Assembly: GCA_951799405.1 (NCBI GenBank)
Contig: OX637332.1
Span: forward strand, 31,658,832-31,722,831
From: Agapetus fuscipes
Taxonomy: Eukaryota > Arthropoda > Insecta > Trichoptera > Glossosomatidae
Reading direction: 5' to 3'
DNA: 64,000 nucleotides
The position numbers were made by a program, and so were the translations under genes. Positions 10,022 through 21,579 of the stretch are shown piece by piece; position 1 is the first letter of the stretch, and each line of letters begins with the position of its first letter. The notes below the pieces were generated by a model. It was not told where the DNA came from and did not search any database. It worked only from the letters and a program-made list of their open reading frames with translations.

Positions 10022-10622
10022 CTAGGATATAATACGAGTGAATGACGTACCATTTCTTCACGACATTATCTGTCTTTTTTCACCGTTTTCGGTGTCCTCT
10101 TAAAATCCTAGAATACATTTTTATTTTATTTTATACGACAAAATATATTACTTTTATATTTAATGGATCTTAATTTGGTTTTTGCTTTTCTACTCAAATG
10201 TTACAGTTTTCATATGACATCCAAAATAAACAGTCGTACTTGTGTCTTACACGCTACTATGTGTCTGTCTTATACAGTCTTATATGACAAATCCTTGAGT
10301 TGCTTTAGAAATGTAAAAATAACTTCACTTTTTCCTTATTTGGAATTAAAAATGAATATGTCTGCGTTTATTCTTATTTTTACCCAATGTACTTGTTGTC
10401 CACATGTTAAGTAAATATTTTAAACAATAATAAATTAATGGTAACTGCATATTTTTCATCCCAAAAAATACCTACGCAATATGGAGAAAAAAAATATTTA
10501 TTAAAAAAAAGAAAGGATTTTATTCTTATTAGGGCTTTGGGAAAGTAAAATATAGTAAGTAAATAATCAAAAAAAATTTTTTTTTCAAGTCTGGTTTGCC
10601 AATGAAATGAAGTATGAATAAT
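10022..10622. other. Unassigned stretch
   Basis: AT-rich. The ORF at 10163-10414 has no known domain. Confidence 0.5.
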
Positions 10623-10877
10623 AATCTATAATCTAAGATGCAAGGATATATTGTGGATATATTCTTTCAAAACTCTCAAATGAATGCCCACAAACAAACA
10701 CGTGTAGTTCGCGCTTACAAATGCTGAATGTGTACTTACAAATAAAATTCAAACCTCAAATGAACATAAGCCCTACAACTTTTGCCGACCTTCCCTGACA
10801 CAGGGGTGACATTGGCAAAGTGAACCATTTTTTAAAGTATGGGTGGTCAGCCTCATACCAACCTATAAGTCAAGGAA
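10623..10877 (-). mobile_element. A repeat, subfamily a, as 3' end of a LINE Z copy
   Basis: A complete A unit whose upstream side (minus strand) is continuous with the Z 3' UTR at 10878-11012, so this copy is the terminal module of a 5'-truncated LINE. Confidence 0.85.
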
Positions 10878-11012
10878 TACAATTAATAAATAACTTTTAA
10901 GTATAAAAAAAAAAAACATACAAAAAAAGTCAATTATTTCCTATTCAAAAAATATAACAAATTAATAAACCAACATTACAAATCAACCAGCCACTTCTTT
11001 CTGTCCTTATCG
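10878..11012 (-). pseudogene. LINE Z extreme C-terminus and 3' UTR
   Basis: On the minus strand it encodes only DRKKWLVDL and a stop, then a UTR with TGTAATGTTGGTTTATTA, as at 37931-38046 and 52740-52885. Confidence 0.75.
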
Positions 11013-11401
11013 TAAGTATCGTGTGAACATTTCCCTCATGAGTGGAATGACATGCACGACAGGAGTGTATCTGAGCATCTCTCCTCGTGTCGGAAGGCAG
11101 AAACCTTTTCTCGCAGCGGGCTTAGCGAGGAAATCCCTTTTCTTGATCCCTCCCTGAAATATAGCGGTCCGCACAAAAGTTTGCAAGCCCTGCCTTTCGG
11201 CGGAGTGCGCCGATCAGACCCGATCACACCCGATCAGACCCGATCCCCGTATCGATATTTCGGGGCGGGATACTCAAGGAAATTATCAGAAGGTACTGCT
11301 TATAATATCATCTCAAAATCTACCTAGATACAGACATTTTTTTATGCAAAAAAACAACGAGAACCTGTATTTTATATAATGAAATCCACACACGAATTTA
11401 C
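11013..11401. other. GC-rich patch with short tandem repeat
   Basis: From 11050 to 11270 the DNA is clearly GC-richer than its surroundings. Four units of about 10 bp (CGATCAGACC, CGATCACACC and relatives) lie at about 11209-11247. The 91-codon ORF across it resembles nothing I know. It may be a single-copy regulatory patch or an unrecognised element. Confidence 0.45.
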
Positions 11402-11507
11402 AAAGCTACAACTTTTGCCGACCTTCCCTGACACAAAGGTGTCATTGGCAAAGTGAACCATTTTTTACAGTATGGGTGGTCAGCCTCATACCAACCTATA
11501 AGTCATC
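11402..11507 (-). mobile_element. A repeat, head half only
   Basis: Holds TTGCCGACCTTCCC to CAACCTATAAGTC. The tail half is missing. Confidence 0.8.
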
Positions 11508-12252
11508 AAGACTAAAAAATCTTAGATCCATACCGTAGTTGGTTTTGTATGATTTAATTGCAAGGAAAGTTACGAGTTGGACTTATAAAAAGACAATGCG
11601 TCTGTCCGTTTATCGTCACGGCTTTTTCTGCAACAAACTTTGCCGGCAAAAAAATAACTCCAAGTCGGTTCTTGCGAGTGTTGAGAAATTTGTGTTGAAG
11701 GCGCGCTCTGATTGCAGTTTCATTTCTGCGACATTTTTCATTCAACTCCCTCGGGACTTACAGTCACCACTCCGCGCCAACTTACAAATGCGTGGGTTGA
11801 ACGCATCGATATTTAGAACTGGATGGGCTAAGAACTCATTCCTTGAGAATTAGAAATACGCTACCCCACTCATCATACAAAAATCCAAATTCAGGCTATC
11901 GGTAACCTTCCAACTATCAACAGGTGTGTTACCTAATAGGAAAAAAATCCATATAAATGACAAACTGGGTATTTTCTAAACGTGCCAACAAAAGAGAGTA
12001 AATGTGTTAAAGAACATGGAATAATATTTCACTTTAATCACTATTCTATATGATTACGTTGATAAAAATTATTTTTCGTTTGTCGAAATATTTTGTTCGC
12101 GAAAGTGACAGACATTTCTAGAACTAGTGATGTTCAAATATATAGGTACTTGCTTCTTCAAGTATGTATGTAACTTCTAAGCTCGCAGTAATAGATACTT
12201 GTGAAAATCATCCCGTACACAGTGAGGTGGGAACATTTTTGAATTCGGAATT
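11508..12252. other. Unassigned stretch
   Basis: The 104-codon ORF at 11539-11853 and its antisense shadow have no recognised motif. Confidence 0.5.
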
Positions 12253-12500
12253 TATCAGATATTTTCATACTTTCAACAACACTAGAACCAAAAACCGTTA
12301 CCATAGTGATTTCATGGCTTTCCATGGTGATATGTACATAGATTGAAAACGGAGTAGAGACACGTTGCTAACATAGAAAATAACAAAAGCATTTCATATG
12401 TCGTGAGCGAGACAGCACTATTCCCAATGTATGTTGTCAAAGACGTTGCATCATGTCGATTGGTACTAAATTACATTCATAGCCCCTCCATTGAATATAC
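12253..12500. repeat. M dispersed repeat, uninterrupted copy
   Basis: Matches 56513-57003 (for example CAGATATTTTCATACTTTC, GGTGATTTCATGG, TACATTCATAGCCCC against CACATTCATAGCCCT). The second copy is interrupted by a C SINE; here the site is empty. Family unknown. Confidence 0.75.
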
Positions 12501-13004
12501 CTTCATAGTTGAATGGACTTTACACTCTGAAACAAAAAAGAAACGAGTAGCAAATAATATGTATCTGCGTACTTTAGTTCTGCAATGCTTTACGAATCTA
12601 TTTTTCAAAAACAAGTTCTGAAGAAGTGGTTGAATTTTACGATAAAAAATGTTTTGAAGATAAGAAATGTTTTAAACTATCTGGCCGGATTTAACCATTG
12701 GTTAGTTAGGCGCTGGGTTTTAGTGGTATTCACCCAAATAATAAGTGCACTTTTGTGGAAGACTGTTTAGAATGCTTATTCAATTAATTAGTTCACAAAT
12801 GTTCGCCAGATAACAAAAATTATAATGGATGAAAGCAAGCGGACATGTTGCTCTTGCGAAAGTTTGAGAGAGAAGATGGAAGTCGAAAATAGCTGTCAAA
12901 CATTGACTTAAAGTTGGTAGCAAAAACCACGATAGACATAAATACGAATGCATCGTTGGTAGGTATGTAAAATTATTTAATGTTACAATCTAAACACTAT
13001 CGTT
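12501..13004. other. Unassigned stretch
   Basis: No repeat or gene recognised. Confidence 0.5.
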
Positions 13005-13107
13005 GATCTAAGTTGCAAGATTTGAGATCAATATTTCATGCACTGTTACAAGCATAACGGGTAGTTCAACCCATACACATGCTGAATGTGTACCTACTAA
13101 ATCCTGA
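13005..13107 (-). mobile_element. A repeat, tail half, very diverged
   Basis: GATCTAAGTTGCAAGA and CACATGCTGAATGTGTAC mark the element; the head half has decayed or is absent. Confidence 0.6.
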
Positions 13108-13489
13108 AAAAATAAGCTCTACAATAAAGTCAATAACAGCTTCACATTTTCATTTTAAAATCTACCAAACATGTTGACTTTATGGAAATATTTTATGTCA
13201 AATTAGTGAATGGAAGTTTCAGCAGTACGTCGATGATTGAAATTTCATTCCAAAACAGGTGTAGGTGATTAATTATCTATTAATGTGAGCGGATGTTTGG
13301 TGAACTAAATGTGAAAACGTGCAATACAATATATTATATCAATTACGTCCACGACTTTTCGTTTTTTTTTGTTCAAAATGTTTTCACGATAAAATCAAAA
13401 TATCGAAATTGATTTCTTGATGACCGGGTTGCAAACAATAAACCAAACAAGACTGTGAGCCTAGTCTAATAGAACGTTCCGACTCCTGT
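13108..13489. other. Unassigned stretch
   Basis: AT-rich, with no recognised feature. Confidence 0.5.
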
Positions 13490-13913
13490 CCGGTCGATAG
13501 CTCAGTTAGTAGAGTGCTTGCATTTCATTCCGAGAGCTCGTGTTCGAATCCCACCGAAGGTGTTAGAAATGATTTGTCGTTTCGGTGTTTATTCCAAACC
13601 CAAAATAAAATTGGTGTTATGACTTAGGGGGCAAAGTGAGCTGATCTTTCTAGCGTGTTTGGAATAGAACAACATTGGTTCAATCCCCGCCTGGGTCATT
13701 TGACTATAACTTTGCCCCTGGTTCGACAGATCTTATTGGGTAATAATTCATAAAATAAACAAAAATGAATTATTAATTGATTATATTAATACCTGTTTCT
13801 GGTCAGGCAGAATAGGTTGGTGAATTGCATTCCTCTTCACAAATCTGTTTAAAAAAAAAATACCGTCAAGGCTTACTCAGCCTTCACAAGAAAAGAGTAC
13901 CAGCCCCAATAGT
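13490..13913 (+). mobile_element. B SINE split by a C SINE
   Basis: Head and body at 13490-13611 (CGGTCGATAGCTCAGTTAGT, GTGTTCGAATCCC) continue at 13861-13913 (TACCGTCAAGGCTTACTC). The C SINE in between entered the AAAATAAAAT sequence of the B body. Confidence 0.85.
13612..13860 (+). mobile_element. C SINE, full length
   Basis: Head GGGGGCAAAGTGAGCTGA with GGTTCAATCCCC as B-box; linker TTGCCCCTGGTTCGACAG; AATTCAT-rich middle; 3' domain GGCAGAATAGGTTGGTGAAT and an A10 tail. The 3' domain is shared with D. The internal Pol III promoter is inferred from the tRNA-like head. Confidence 0.85.
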
Positions 13914-14075
13914 TGTACGCCCACAAAAAGATTGATATATTTATTGAAAATTATTTTATAAAAATATATTTGTAACCATTCTGCTCCTGAAGATGCCTCA
14001 TTAGGCGAAAATGTTCGAGCAAAAACAAAAAGAATAAAATGAATTAAAACCATGATTTACTATCTATCTGTAATC

Positions 14076-14326
14076 TATCTATAATCTAAGCTGCAAGGAT
14101 ATGTAAGCATTTAAGGCTCATATGAAATGCATGCCTACAGACAGGCACATGTAGGTTCGCGCCTACACATTCTGCATGTGTGCATACAAATAAAGAAAAC
14201 CTCACATGGACATAAACCTTGCAACTCCTGCCGCCGTTCCCTAAACCGGGGTGGCATTGGCAAAAGTGAACCGATTTTTACAGCACGGGTGGTCAGCCTC
14301 GTACCAACCTATCAGTCAAGGAGCCC
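14076..14326 (-). mobile_element. A repeat, subfamily c
   Basis: Near complete; minus-strand order is GACTGATAGGTTGGTACGAG, ACCCCGGTTTAGGGAACGG, GCATGTGTAGGCGCGAACC and CTTGCAGCTTAGATTAT. Confidence 0.85.
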
Positions 14327-14847
14327 ATTTAAATTTTTTAAATATTTAAAGAAATACGAGTATTTTTCATTTGTCTAAACTACTATCACAAGTTTAGTGA
14401 TGTTATAAAGTTACTCAGCCATAAACAACATCACCGGATATCGGAAATGAATAAAAAAATGTATGAACCGCAATGGACATAAAAGTTTCGAATCATTTCA
14501 GAAAAGGGAAGAGTAAACGTAATAAGAGTTCTTTTTCGATTTTCCCTGCAATATTTTCCTTCTACAAATATTCAACTTTCCTATTCATTATTTATTTAAA
14601 AAAACCTTGACGTATTTAATGAATGAAATGACTAATATAATATTTATAAATGCCCTTTTTTTTAAGGAAGCCTGAAAACATAACCACGAATTTTATTTTT
14701 GACGAATGCCTCCTTTTTTGATAATTAAACTTAATCTGTAATGTAGGCGGCTAAGGCCAAGAATCAATTTTCATTTTAATAGATGTTTTGTAGATTTTTT
14801 AGTGTTTGTTTGTTTGTACAACTGGATGTAATTAATTGCTTGTATTT
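14327..14847. other. Unassigned stretch
   Basis: AT-rich and without recognised features. The last 50 bp may be LINE 3' UTR, since ATTAATTGCTTGTAT also lies just outside the A copy at 47570-47829. Confidence 0.45.
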
Positions 14848-15101
14848 CTTGATTTATAGGTTGGTATGAGGCTGACCACCCATACTGTAAAAAAACGGCT
14901 CACTTTGCCTATGTCACCCCTGTTTCAATGAAGGTCGGCAAGAAAGACTTATGTTCATTAGAGATTGTGTTTTTATATTGTAGGTCCACATGCTGCATGT
15001 GTCAGCGCGAAATTATGAATGTCTGCTTGTGGGAATGCATTTAATATGAATCTCAAATGATACATATCTTTGCAACTTAGATTTAGATTTAGATTTTAGA
15101 A
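14848..15101 (+). mobile_element. A repeat, subfamily b
   Basis: Runs from TTGATTTATAGGTTGGTATG to AACTTAGATTTAGATTTAG. A short deletion removes part of the AGTTGCAGGGC segment. Confidence 0.85.
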
Positions 15102-15610
15102 GCCAAAATAACTTTATTGACTATTTAATTCTACATTTTAAATTAAATGTTTGTACAAAGATTTTATTTGGTAATGTCCCGTTTTAAATCTCACGAGACT
15201 GATAATACATAAAGAATAGTTTTTTTTTGTACATGTTTTTCCCAGCATTTCACCATTTTACCAAATACATATCTCCTCTTTTTCTTCATTAAACCTTCCC
15301 ATATTCAACAGCATTGTTTAACTGCTTCATCTTTCTGTAATCTGCTTAACTTTGCCAGTAATTGGACTACATTTTCAATCTTTTCTCAGTATTTTTATTT
15401 TATTTCTTTTCGTCAGTTTATTTTTAGGGCTTATAGCTACTGATACTTTTATACACAAAAGCTAAAATATAATATGAATACCTATTTATAATGTTTTTAC
15501 ACCTTTGCCTTATATATTAAGATTGCATTGAGCTTTTAAAGATATAATTTTTAAGTATGAACTTGTTATAATTTGTACTAATTAAAAGTCATCGAATATT
15601 CCAAATCAAG
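15102..15610. other. Unassigned stretch
   Basis: AT-rich; no ORF or repeat match. Confidence 0.5.
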
Positions 15611-15714
15611 ATCTAAATCTAAGCTGCAAAATATACATCATTTAAGATTCATATTAAACGCATTCCCACAAGCAGACATGTATAATTTCGCGCTAACACA
15701 TGCCGCATGTGGAC

Positions 15715-18025
15715 TAGGTTGGAGCGTGCTTGTATGGAGTTTTTTTTTTTTTTCGAATTCAAAAAAGGCGGGGTGCGAAATCGGTGCTCTGGTACATACA
15801 TATTAAGCACAGAAAATTTGGATTCAATATCTTATCTGCAAATTGTGCCCCAAAGCCCTTGAAATATCACAAATATTCAAAAAAGTGGGTAGTGCAATAA
15901 CTGGTTTCGTATAAATTCTTACCATAAATTATACAATTTCTCACTTGCTGTTGACTAACGATAAACACAACTAAAGAATAATAGGGAAAAAATCCTAAAA
16001 AAGCATGTGTTTACCCGCGAAATATCGTTGTCGATTAAGTAATTTTTTGCGCAAATTTGCTATGTTCAAAACAGGGAAAACTTGTCGGGTGGAGATCAAC
16101 CATCCACGTCTGGCAGTCCAGTAGTTGTAGTAAACTCGGATACAGCTACTACAGCTACTGCTATAGCAAGCAAGTAGCTCAATAAACTTAATTTGCCAGT
16201 TGTAGCCCGAACACTGGATCGTTATGGCGTTTCCGATCGGGCAGGAGCTGCCATCGTGTCTGCTGCATTACAAGATATCGGATTGGTGACTGAAGATGAT
16301 TGCAAGAATGTTGTAGATCGCAGTAAGATCCGCCGAGCCCGTACTCAAACTAGGAACGTGCAGATTTCCACTCAGTTTGACCTAGGGCAGTCCATTTGTA
16401 TCTCGTTTGACGGACGAAAGGATAAAACGTTAGTCATGGAAGGCAAGCGCAGAATATTGGTAGTAGAAGAACACATCACTCTTTTAAAAGAACCTGGGTC
16501 ACAATACATTGACCACATTATATGCAAGTCAAACGATGCTAAAACTATTGCCAACAAAGTTTTAGCTTATTTTGTAGCGAAATCGATCGATACAACTACA
16601 ATCACAGCCATCGGATGCGACGGTACTGCCGTCAATACTGGAATTCATTCAGGTATCATACGCCTTATAGAAAAAACATTTAAACGACCGCTCCAGTGGC
16701 TAGTGTGTCAGTTACATGCGAATGAATTGAGCTTGCGTCACCTTTTTGAATCTATCGATGGGACGACAACAGGACCCAAGAGCTTCAGCGGTCAGCTGGG
16801 AAAACAGCTGAAAAACTGCGAATACCTCCCAGTAGCTGATTTTATACCAATAACATGCAACCTGCCAGACATTACAAAAGTTCGCGGGGATATCAGCACA
16901 GAGCAGCTATATTTGTTGGAAATATGTCAAGCTATTAGTGCAGGACACTGTGATGAAAACTTGGCTAAGAGGTCTCCAGGAAAAATATGGCATTCGCGTT
17001 GGTTGACGACAGCCAACTCACTTCTCTGGCTATTTATTTCTACCAATAATCCGACTGAAAAACAGATGACTGTGACTGAATTCGTCTTGAAGGTTTACGC
17101 ACCGATGTGGTTCCACATTAAAACAAAACCTTTGTGCATTCACGGGGCAAAACATCTACACGAAACCATTAAATTGACTCGGTATCTTCCAACACACTTG
17201 AAAGAAATTGTCGACCCCGTGATACAAAGGAATGGTTATTTCGGTCACTGCGAAAATGTACTAACTGCAATGTTGAACGGCGAGAGAAGCCACATCCGAG
17301 AACTAGCTGTCAGGCGAATCGTGAAGATCAGGGAACAAACGTCGGGGTTTGCTCCTATCTGAGTCTTCAAGGTGCCAAGCTTGAACTTCAACGCAGAGCA
17401 ATATTATGACCTGATTGAATAGGACAAAGTTTCTGAACCACCAGTCATGAAACAAATTAGCACCGAATTATTGAAGGATGCCATCGTCAATCCAGATATA
17501 GTGGAAACTCAGATTTTGATACTCTATCGTCAAATGCCCTGTCACACTCAAACAACTGAAAGATGCATCAAACTTGTGACTGAAGCGTGCTCTGCTGTAT
17601 GTGGCCCCGAAAGATAGGAAGGATGGATAAAAAATAAGTTGGAATCCTGTAAAATTATGCCGATTTTCAATACCAAGAGAGAATACAAAACTAAGTAATT
17701 TTTAGAAATTTACCGTATTTTCAACCATTTTTCAAAAAAAAGTCTTGTGTTATTTGTGTAAACTGTTTCACTTTATTCTTTTGTTGGTAGTCAACAAATA
17801 ATATTAATATATAAAATATGTAAAAATACTTATAGTTTTTTTTTACTGATTTTAATTTGAACCCCTGTTTTTGGACTTTTTTGTTTTTTTCAGTGGCTTT
17901 GTGGCACAATTTCCACTGAAAATATTGAAATCTTGTAATAGTGTCTTTGTTCGTATCCCTATGGAGCACCAATTCCCCACTCCGCCCAAATCAAAATCCC
18001 AAAAAAAAGTTCACGCTCCACCTTA
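15715..18025 (+). mobile_element. hAT-superfamily DNA transposon, 2,311 bp, complete ends
   Basis: The element is flanked by perfect 8-bp repeats ATGTGGAC at 15707-15714 and 18026-18033, the target-duplication length of hAT elements. Its ends are inverted: TAGGTTGGAGCGTG at the left, and TAAGGTGGAGCGTG as reverse complement of the right end (12 of 14). Further in, GGCGGGGTGCGAAATCGGTG pairs with a similar block (GGCGGAGTGGGGAATTGGTG) read from the right, so subterminal repeats reach about 75 bp. It carries a transposase-like pseudogene in plus orientation. With its ends kept it could still have been mobilised in trans. Since the target is a defined SINE-like sequence, both the boundaries and the empty site are certain. 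Confidence 0.95.
16043..17698 (+). pseudogene. hAT-like transposase pseudogene
   Basis: One frame is readable over 1.65 kb with no indel but with premature stops: TAG at 16175-16177, TGA at 17360-17362, TAG at 17420-17422 and TAG at 17615-17617; the natural stop is TAA at 17696-17698. The longest open part is 16193-17362 (389 residues, TTG at its start, no ATG needed). Visible motifs, numbered from 16193: SFDG (D73) and GCDGTAVNTG (D143), placed like the first two acidic residues of an RNase H-like hAT catalytic core; CQLH at 172-175, the C..H motif that follows them in hAT enzymes; and IWHSRWLTTAN, a hAT-type tryptophan region. After the TGA the frame still encodes NFNAEQYYDLIE and PCHTQTTERCIKLVTEA, which I remember as conserved in an unnamed hAT-like family common in arthropod and cnidarian genomes. 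Loss by point mutations alone fits neutral decay after insertion. Confidence 0.88.
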
Positions 18026-18177
18026 ATGTGGACCTACAATATAAACACCCAGTCTCAAATGAACATAAGCCCTGCAACTTTTGCCGACCTTCCCTGAAAC
18101 AGGGGTGACATTGGCAAAGTGAACCATTTTGTACAGTATGGGTGGTCAGACGCATACCAACCTATAAGTCAAGGAAT

Positions 18178-18959
18178 GTCAAATATTGAATGGAAATACA
18201 AAAGCATCATTGTTAATTTATTTTCAAAATTTTAAACAATGTCTACATTTTTCGTAGGTCTTCTTTACAAGTTCGGCTCAGGATACTGGTCACTCAACGG
18301 GGAAAGAGTATAAGGTATGTAGGTATGTGTAACGTATCGTATGCGTGTTAGATAGCGATACTGGGGATTCAGCCCTTCTCGCAAATCTCTGACATTTAGC
18401 GAAATCGACCCACTGAAATCTCATATCCGTAACAATGAGAGAAAAGGTCGTGAGGATTCCTCTGCAATAAAACACGGTGATGGCGGTTTAAATGAGAGAG
18501 AAGAGTGGAGCCGGGCCGCGAACAAAGAAACTGCTTTTTCACAAATTGTCATAGTGAAGAATAAAAGGGAGTCGTAAAATTGACAAGTTCTCTTCATAAA
18601 ACTAGAGAAGACAGAGGCAGAGATCGATAATGAAACGCATCACATTTAATATGCAATATCAAACAGTTTACTTTGTGAGGAGAAGCATTGGTGCTGACAA
18701 TTTATTTCGAGTTCCTGAATGAAAAGGAAAGCCTGAAGTAAATCCTTTCATTGGAAACTAGTAAAGCCTTTTCACAAAGCTACTAGTGCATATGAAATTT
18801 ATTTGTTTTCACAGGTACATTGGACTAGCTTCACGAAATTCACTTAGTAAGAGTGAAGGTTTCTTCGAAGTTGTCATTTCTTGTTAAGGAAGAATAAAAA
18901 GATGATTTCAAGTACTAAGAAAAGAGTAAGAAAAAATAAGAAAAGCACTTATAATTGGT
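18178..18959. other. Unassigned stretch
   Basis: No recognised repeat. Composition is more even than elsewhere, and no ORF has a known domain. Confidence 0.5.
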
Positions 18960-19262
18960 AAAAATGTCTGACGTTCGGTTAGAATTGAACCTTAGCCTTC
19001 TGAATTTGTGCGCTAGTAATCTACTAAGTGATCCATCGAATATTAATCATAATATTAAACTTCCTTTTGAAGTCTCCATTGGAGTTGTGCATCTATTTCA
19101 ACAGGAATTGGGGCAGTTATTTTACTGAAAGTGAGAGCTTTTACTGCCACTATGAGAGAAATTTGTTATTTCTTGTGAAGGCTGAGTAAACTTTACGTGA
19201 TACTTGGGTGAGAAGAAAACTTTAAAATAGGAAACCACTCGTGACACCTCTGCGGATCTATG
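18960..19262 (-). mobile_element. B SINE remnants
   Basis: 18960-19045 matches the head region (GGTTCAATTCTAACCG-like B-box on the minus strand) and 19145-19262 matches the body (TTGTGAAGGCTGAGTAAAC). Both are strongly diverged and are separated by about 100 bp of other sequence. Confidence 0.55.
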
Positions 19263-19400
19263 CCTCGCGCTCAGCAGCTCGTATTTCCCATTCAAAAGCA
19301 AAGAATTCTTTGATTTCTCTAGAAACTTGATCCATCCATACTTGACTCTGTCTTTCTCTATCCACCATACGTACATTGACATTCCAGGTGCGAGCACTCC
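19262..19400 (-). pseudogene. LINE C-terminal fragment, Z-like
   Basis: The minus strand encodes a QVWMDQVSREI-like segment that resembles the PRKVWMDQI segment of LINE Z. Only about 45 residues can be compared, so this is a weak call. Confidence 0.45.
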
Positions 19401-19613
19401 ATAAAGGCAACAAAAGATAAAACATGCATTTCATATCTAAGATTGTGAAACACTTTTCAAGTTGAGCTATTTTATCAACGCCAATCGTAATTTCAATGCT
19501 CAATGCGGTGAAGATCGAACAGATCTGGAGTCGTTTGCTCCTGGAGGGAGGAAAATGCACAAGGAGAAGAGACCAGGGAATACAAATAACAATCATTTTC
19601 ATTTCAATCAAAG

Positions 19614-19938
19614 TCCGGTCGATAGCTCAGTTGATAGAGTGATTGCGTTCCATGCCGTGAGCTCGGGTTCGAATTCCACCGAGGGCGTCAGAAATGATTT
19701 CTCGTTTCGGTGTTTATTTCAAACCCCAAAATAAAATACCGCCAAGGTTTACTCAACCTTCCCAAGAAATGAGTACCAGCCCTATCGGGAGCTGAGAAAA
19801 CCTTACTTTAAATGAAGTGGTTGGCGTAAGGCCGGCCCCTTACCTGTAAAAATGAATAGGTTCCACTCGCCACATGAGAAACCCATCGGAGATAACGCGG
19901 AAAGTAGTTTCACCATATGTGGCGCTTATTTGCGTTAC
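19614..19938 (+). mobile_element. B SINE, near full length
   Basis: All modules are present in plus orientation: CCGGTCGATAGCTCAGTTGA, GGTTCGAATTCC, AAGGTTTACTCAACCTTCC, AGTGGTTGGCGTAAGGCCGG, and a degraded tail (TTTGCGTTA). Confidence 0.88.
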
Positions 19939-20598
19939 TTACCTCAAATGCTTGTATCCCTACTTTTCAGTGCTTGTGAAAGCAAAATGAAAATAATCTG
20001 TTAATCCGAATGAAGTAGTTTTTTGTTGTTGGTCTGGTCGTTCCATAAGTAATTTAAGAGCCGCGTCTGCTTATTGGCCAATACTTGTAGCGTTCACGTG
20101 ACTGGGGAGGTCCCGCTATCGGCGCAATTTACGGCAGTTGCGAAATTCTGCACGGCCGGTCCCTTCTGGCGCTCCCCTACCAACAAACACTCCATACCTA
20201 CACAGTCACAATACTTACCGTTGTACAACTTTAATCCGTATTAAAAACGGTCAGTTGGCCAATTATTGAGAAATGTGTTTATATCTTTAATCCGGCTTAA
20301 AAGTTAGAGTTTCTACAGAAAAACAGCAGACGTAACTCAAAACTAACTATTTTGGTACATTTATTACTGTGTAATGACTTTTTAAGGAACGACAGCAATA
20401 ATTGAAGAGTTATGGTAAAATAAAGAAAGTATGGAGTGTGTGGTATACATGCAGTTAATGTTAGGGTCACGCTACATCAGTCTCTTGCGTAGGTATGTGC
20501 TTTTCGTAATATAACAATAAAGGAACTGTGAATCAGTACTGCGGAATATCCCTATTTTCCGAAGTAACTAGAGATTTGTTTTTCTACTACCATTTCGC
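19939..20598. other. Unassigned, with a GC-rich patch at 20040-20190
   Basis: The patch (CACGTGACTGGGGAGGTC, CGGCGCAATTTACGGC and others) is unlike the flanking AT-rich DNA and matches no repeat here. A regulatory or conserved non-coding role is possible but not shown. Confidence 0.4.
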
Positions 20599-20852
20599 TC
20601 CCCCAGTTCTTGTTTAAATCTTATAGACCAATTCGGTCAAACGTGACTTTTTAATGCAGTTGTCTTAAGAATCAAATTCTTCACAATCTGAGCTAAGAAA
20701 AAACGTAAAATGCGATAATGTGAGAGCTGTTTTAAATATTTTTAAAATCAATTTCCTGTTTTCATAAGACACATTGGTCCAGTACACATGCAAACGTTGC
20801 TCATGGAAAATTAGCTGAATGGTCTATACGGTAAACAAGAACTTAGGCAGCG
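20599..20852. mobile_element. J MITE, complete copy
   Basis: Ends CCCCCAGTTCTTGTTT and AACAAGAACTTAGGCAG are inverted; the whole element is the reverse orientation of 2028-2285. Confidence 0.8.
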
Positions 20853-21013
20853 ATTTGGTAATTTACTATACAAAACTAAATACAAAACGGCTAACGCAAT
20901 CATAATGCCATATATTTCTACAGCCCGTTAACCGGGTTAACGTGTTGAAATGAGATTGTGCGTTGTCAAAAATGGAACCATTTTTTAATTTCAAATATCA
21001 ACCTTGTAGGGGG

Positions 21014-21130
21014 GGTATGAAGACCTGCCAATCTAAGATGGCCGCAAGTAAACAGCTGACTAGTCTTCATACCAATATTACCGATATTCAATAGGTAGGA
21101 AATACCGTGGTGATGAGACTTCCAGCCCTG
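21014..21130. mobile_element. G MITE, one end missing
   Basis: Begins at GTATGAAGACCTGCCAATC, inside the left inverted arm, and ends with the intact right end (GGTGATGAGACTTCCAGCC). Confidence 0.75.
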
Positions 21131-21321
21131 TTCAGATGAAAATAAATATATTTAATGAGTAGAGTCAAATAAAAATTGTTAATAGTGCTAAAATTCATCG
21201 AATTTATTTATCGAAATACTCCAAATTATACCATTCTTTTTTTCAAAAGAAAACAAAAGGCTTGAAAGGAAAATAATGTAACATATTTTCACCGCAAAAA
21301 ATAAACAAGCTTAAACAGTTA

Positions 21322-21485
21322 CTTGGCTTATAGGTCGGTATGAGGTTAACCACCTATGCTGTGAAAACTTGTTTCACTTAGCCAATGACACCCCTGCTTC
21401 AGGAGTTGCAGGTCTTATGTTTATTTGAGTTTTGAGTTTGAATGTTTAAGCTTATGTATATGCGGCATGTATAAGCGCGACCTTA
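21322..21485 (+). mobile_element. A repeat, subfamily c, 3' end missing
   Basis: From TTGGCTTATAGGTCGGTATG to ATGCGGCATGTATAAGCGCG; the tail third is lost. Confidence 0.75.
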
Positions 21486-21579
21486 TTATTGTGCCATTTG
21501 GCTGCACCTCATGGCACAAACTAGCACTCGTTACAAAGATTATCATTACCAGGCACTGGCATAAATAACTATTCGCGAA

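Larger units (their letters stand above)
15611..18177 (-). mobile_element. A repeat split by a hAT transposon
   Basis: Pieces 15611-15714 and 18034-18177 form one subfamily b copy once the hAT element and one 8-bp duplicate are left out. The join lies in the CATGTGGACCTACAA stretch that other copies keep intact, such as 24063-24298. Confidence 0.95.
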
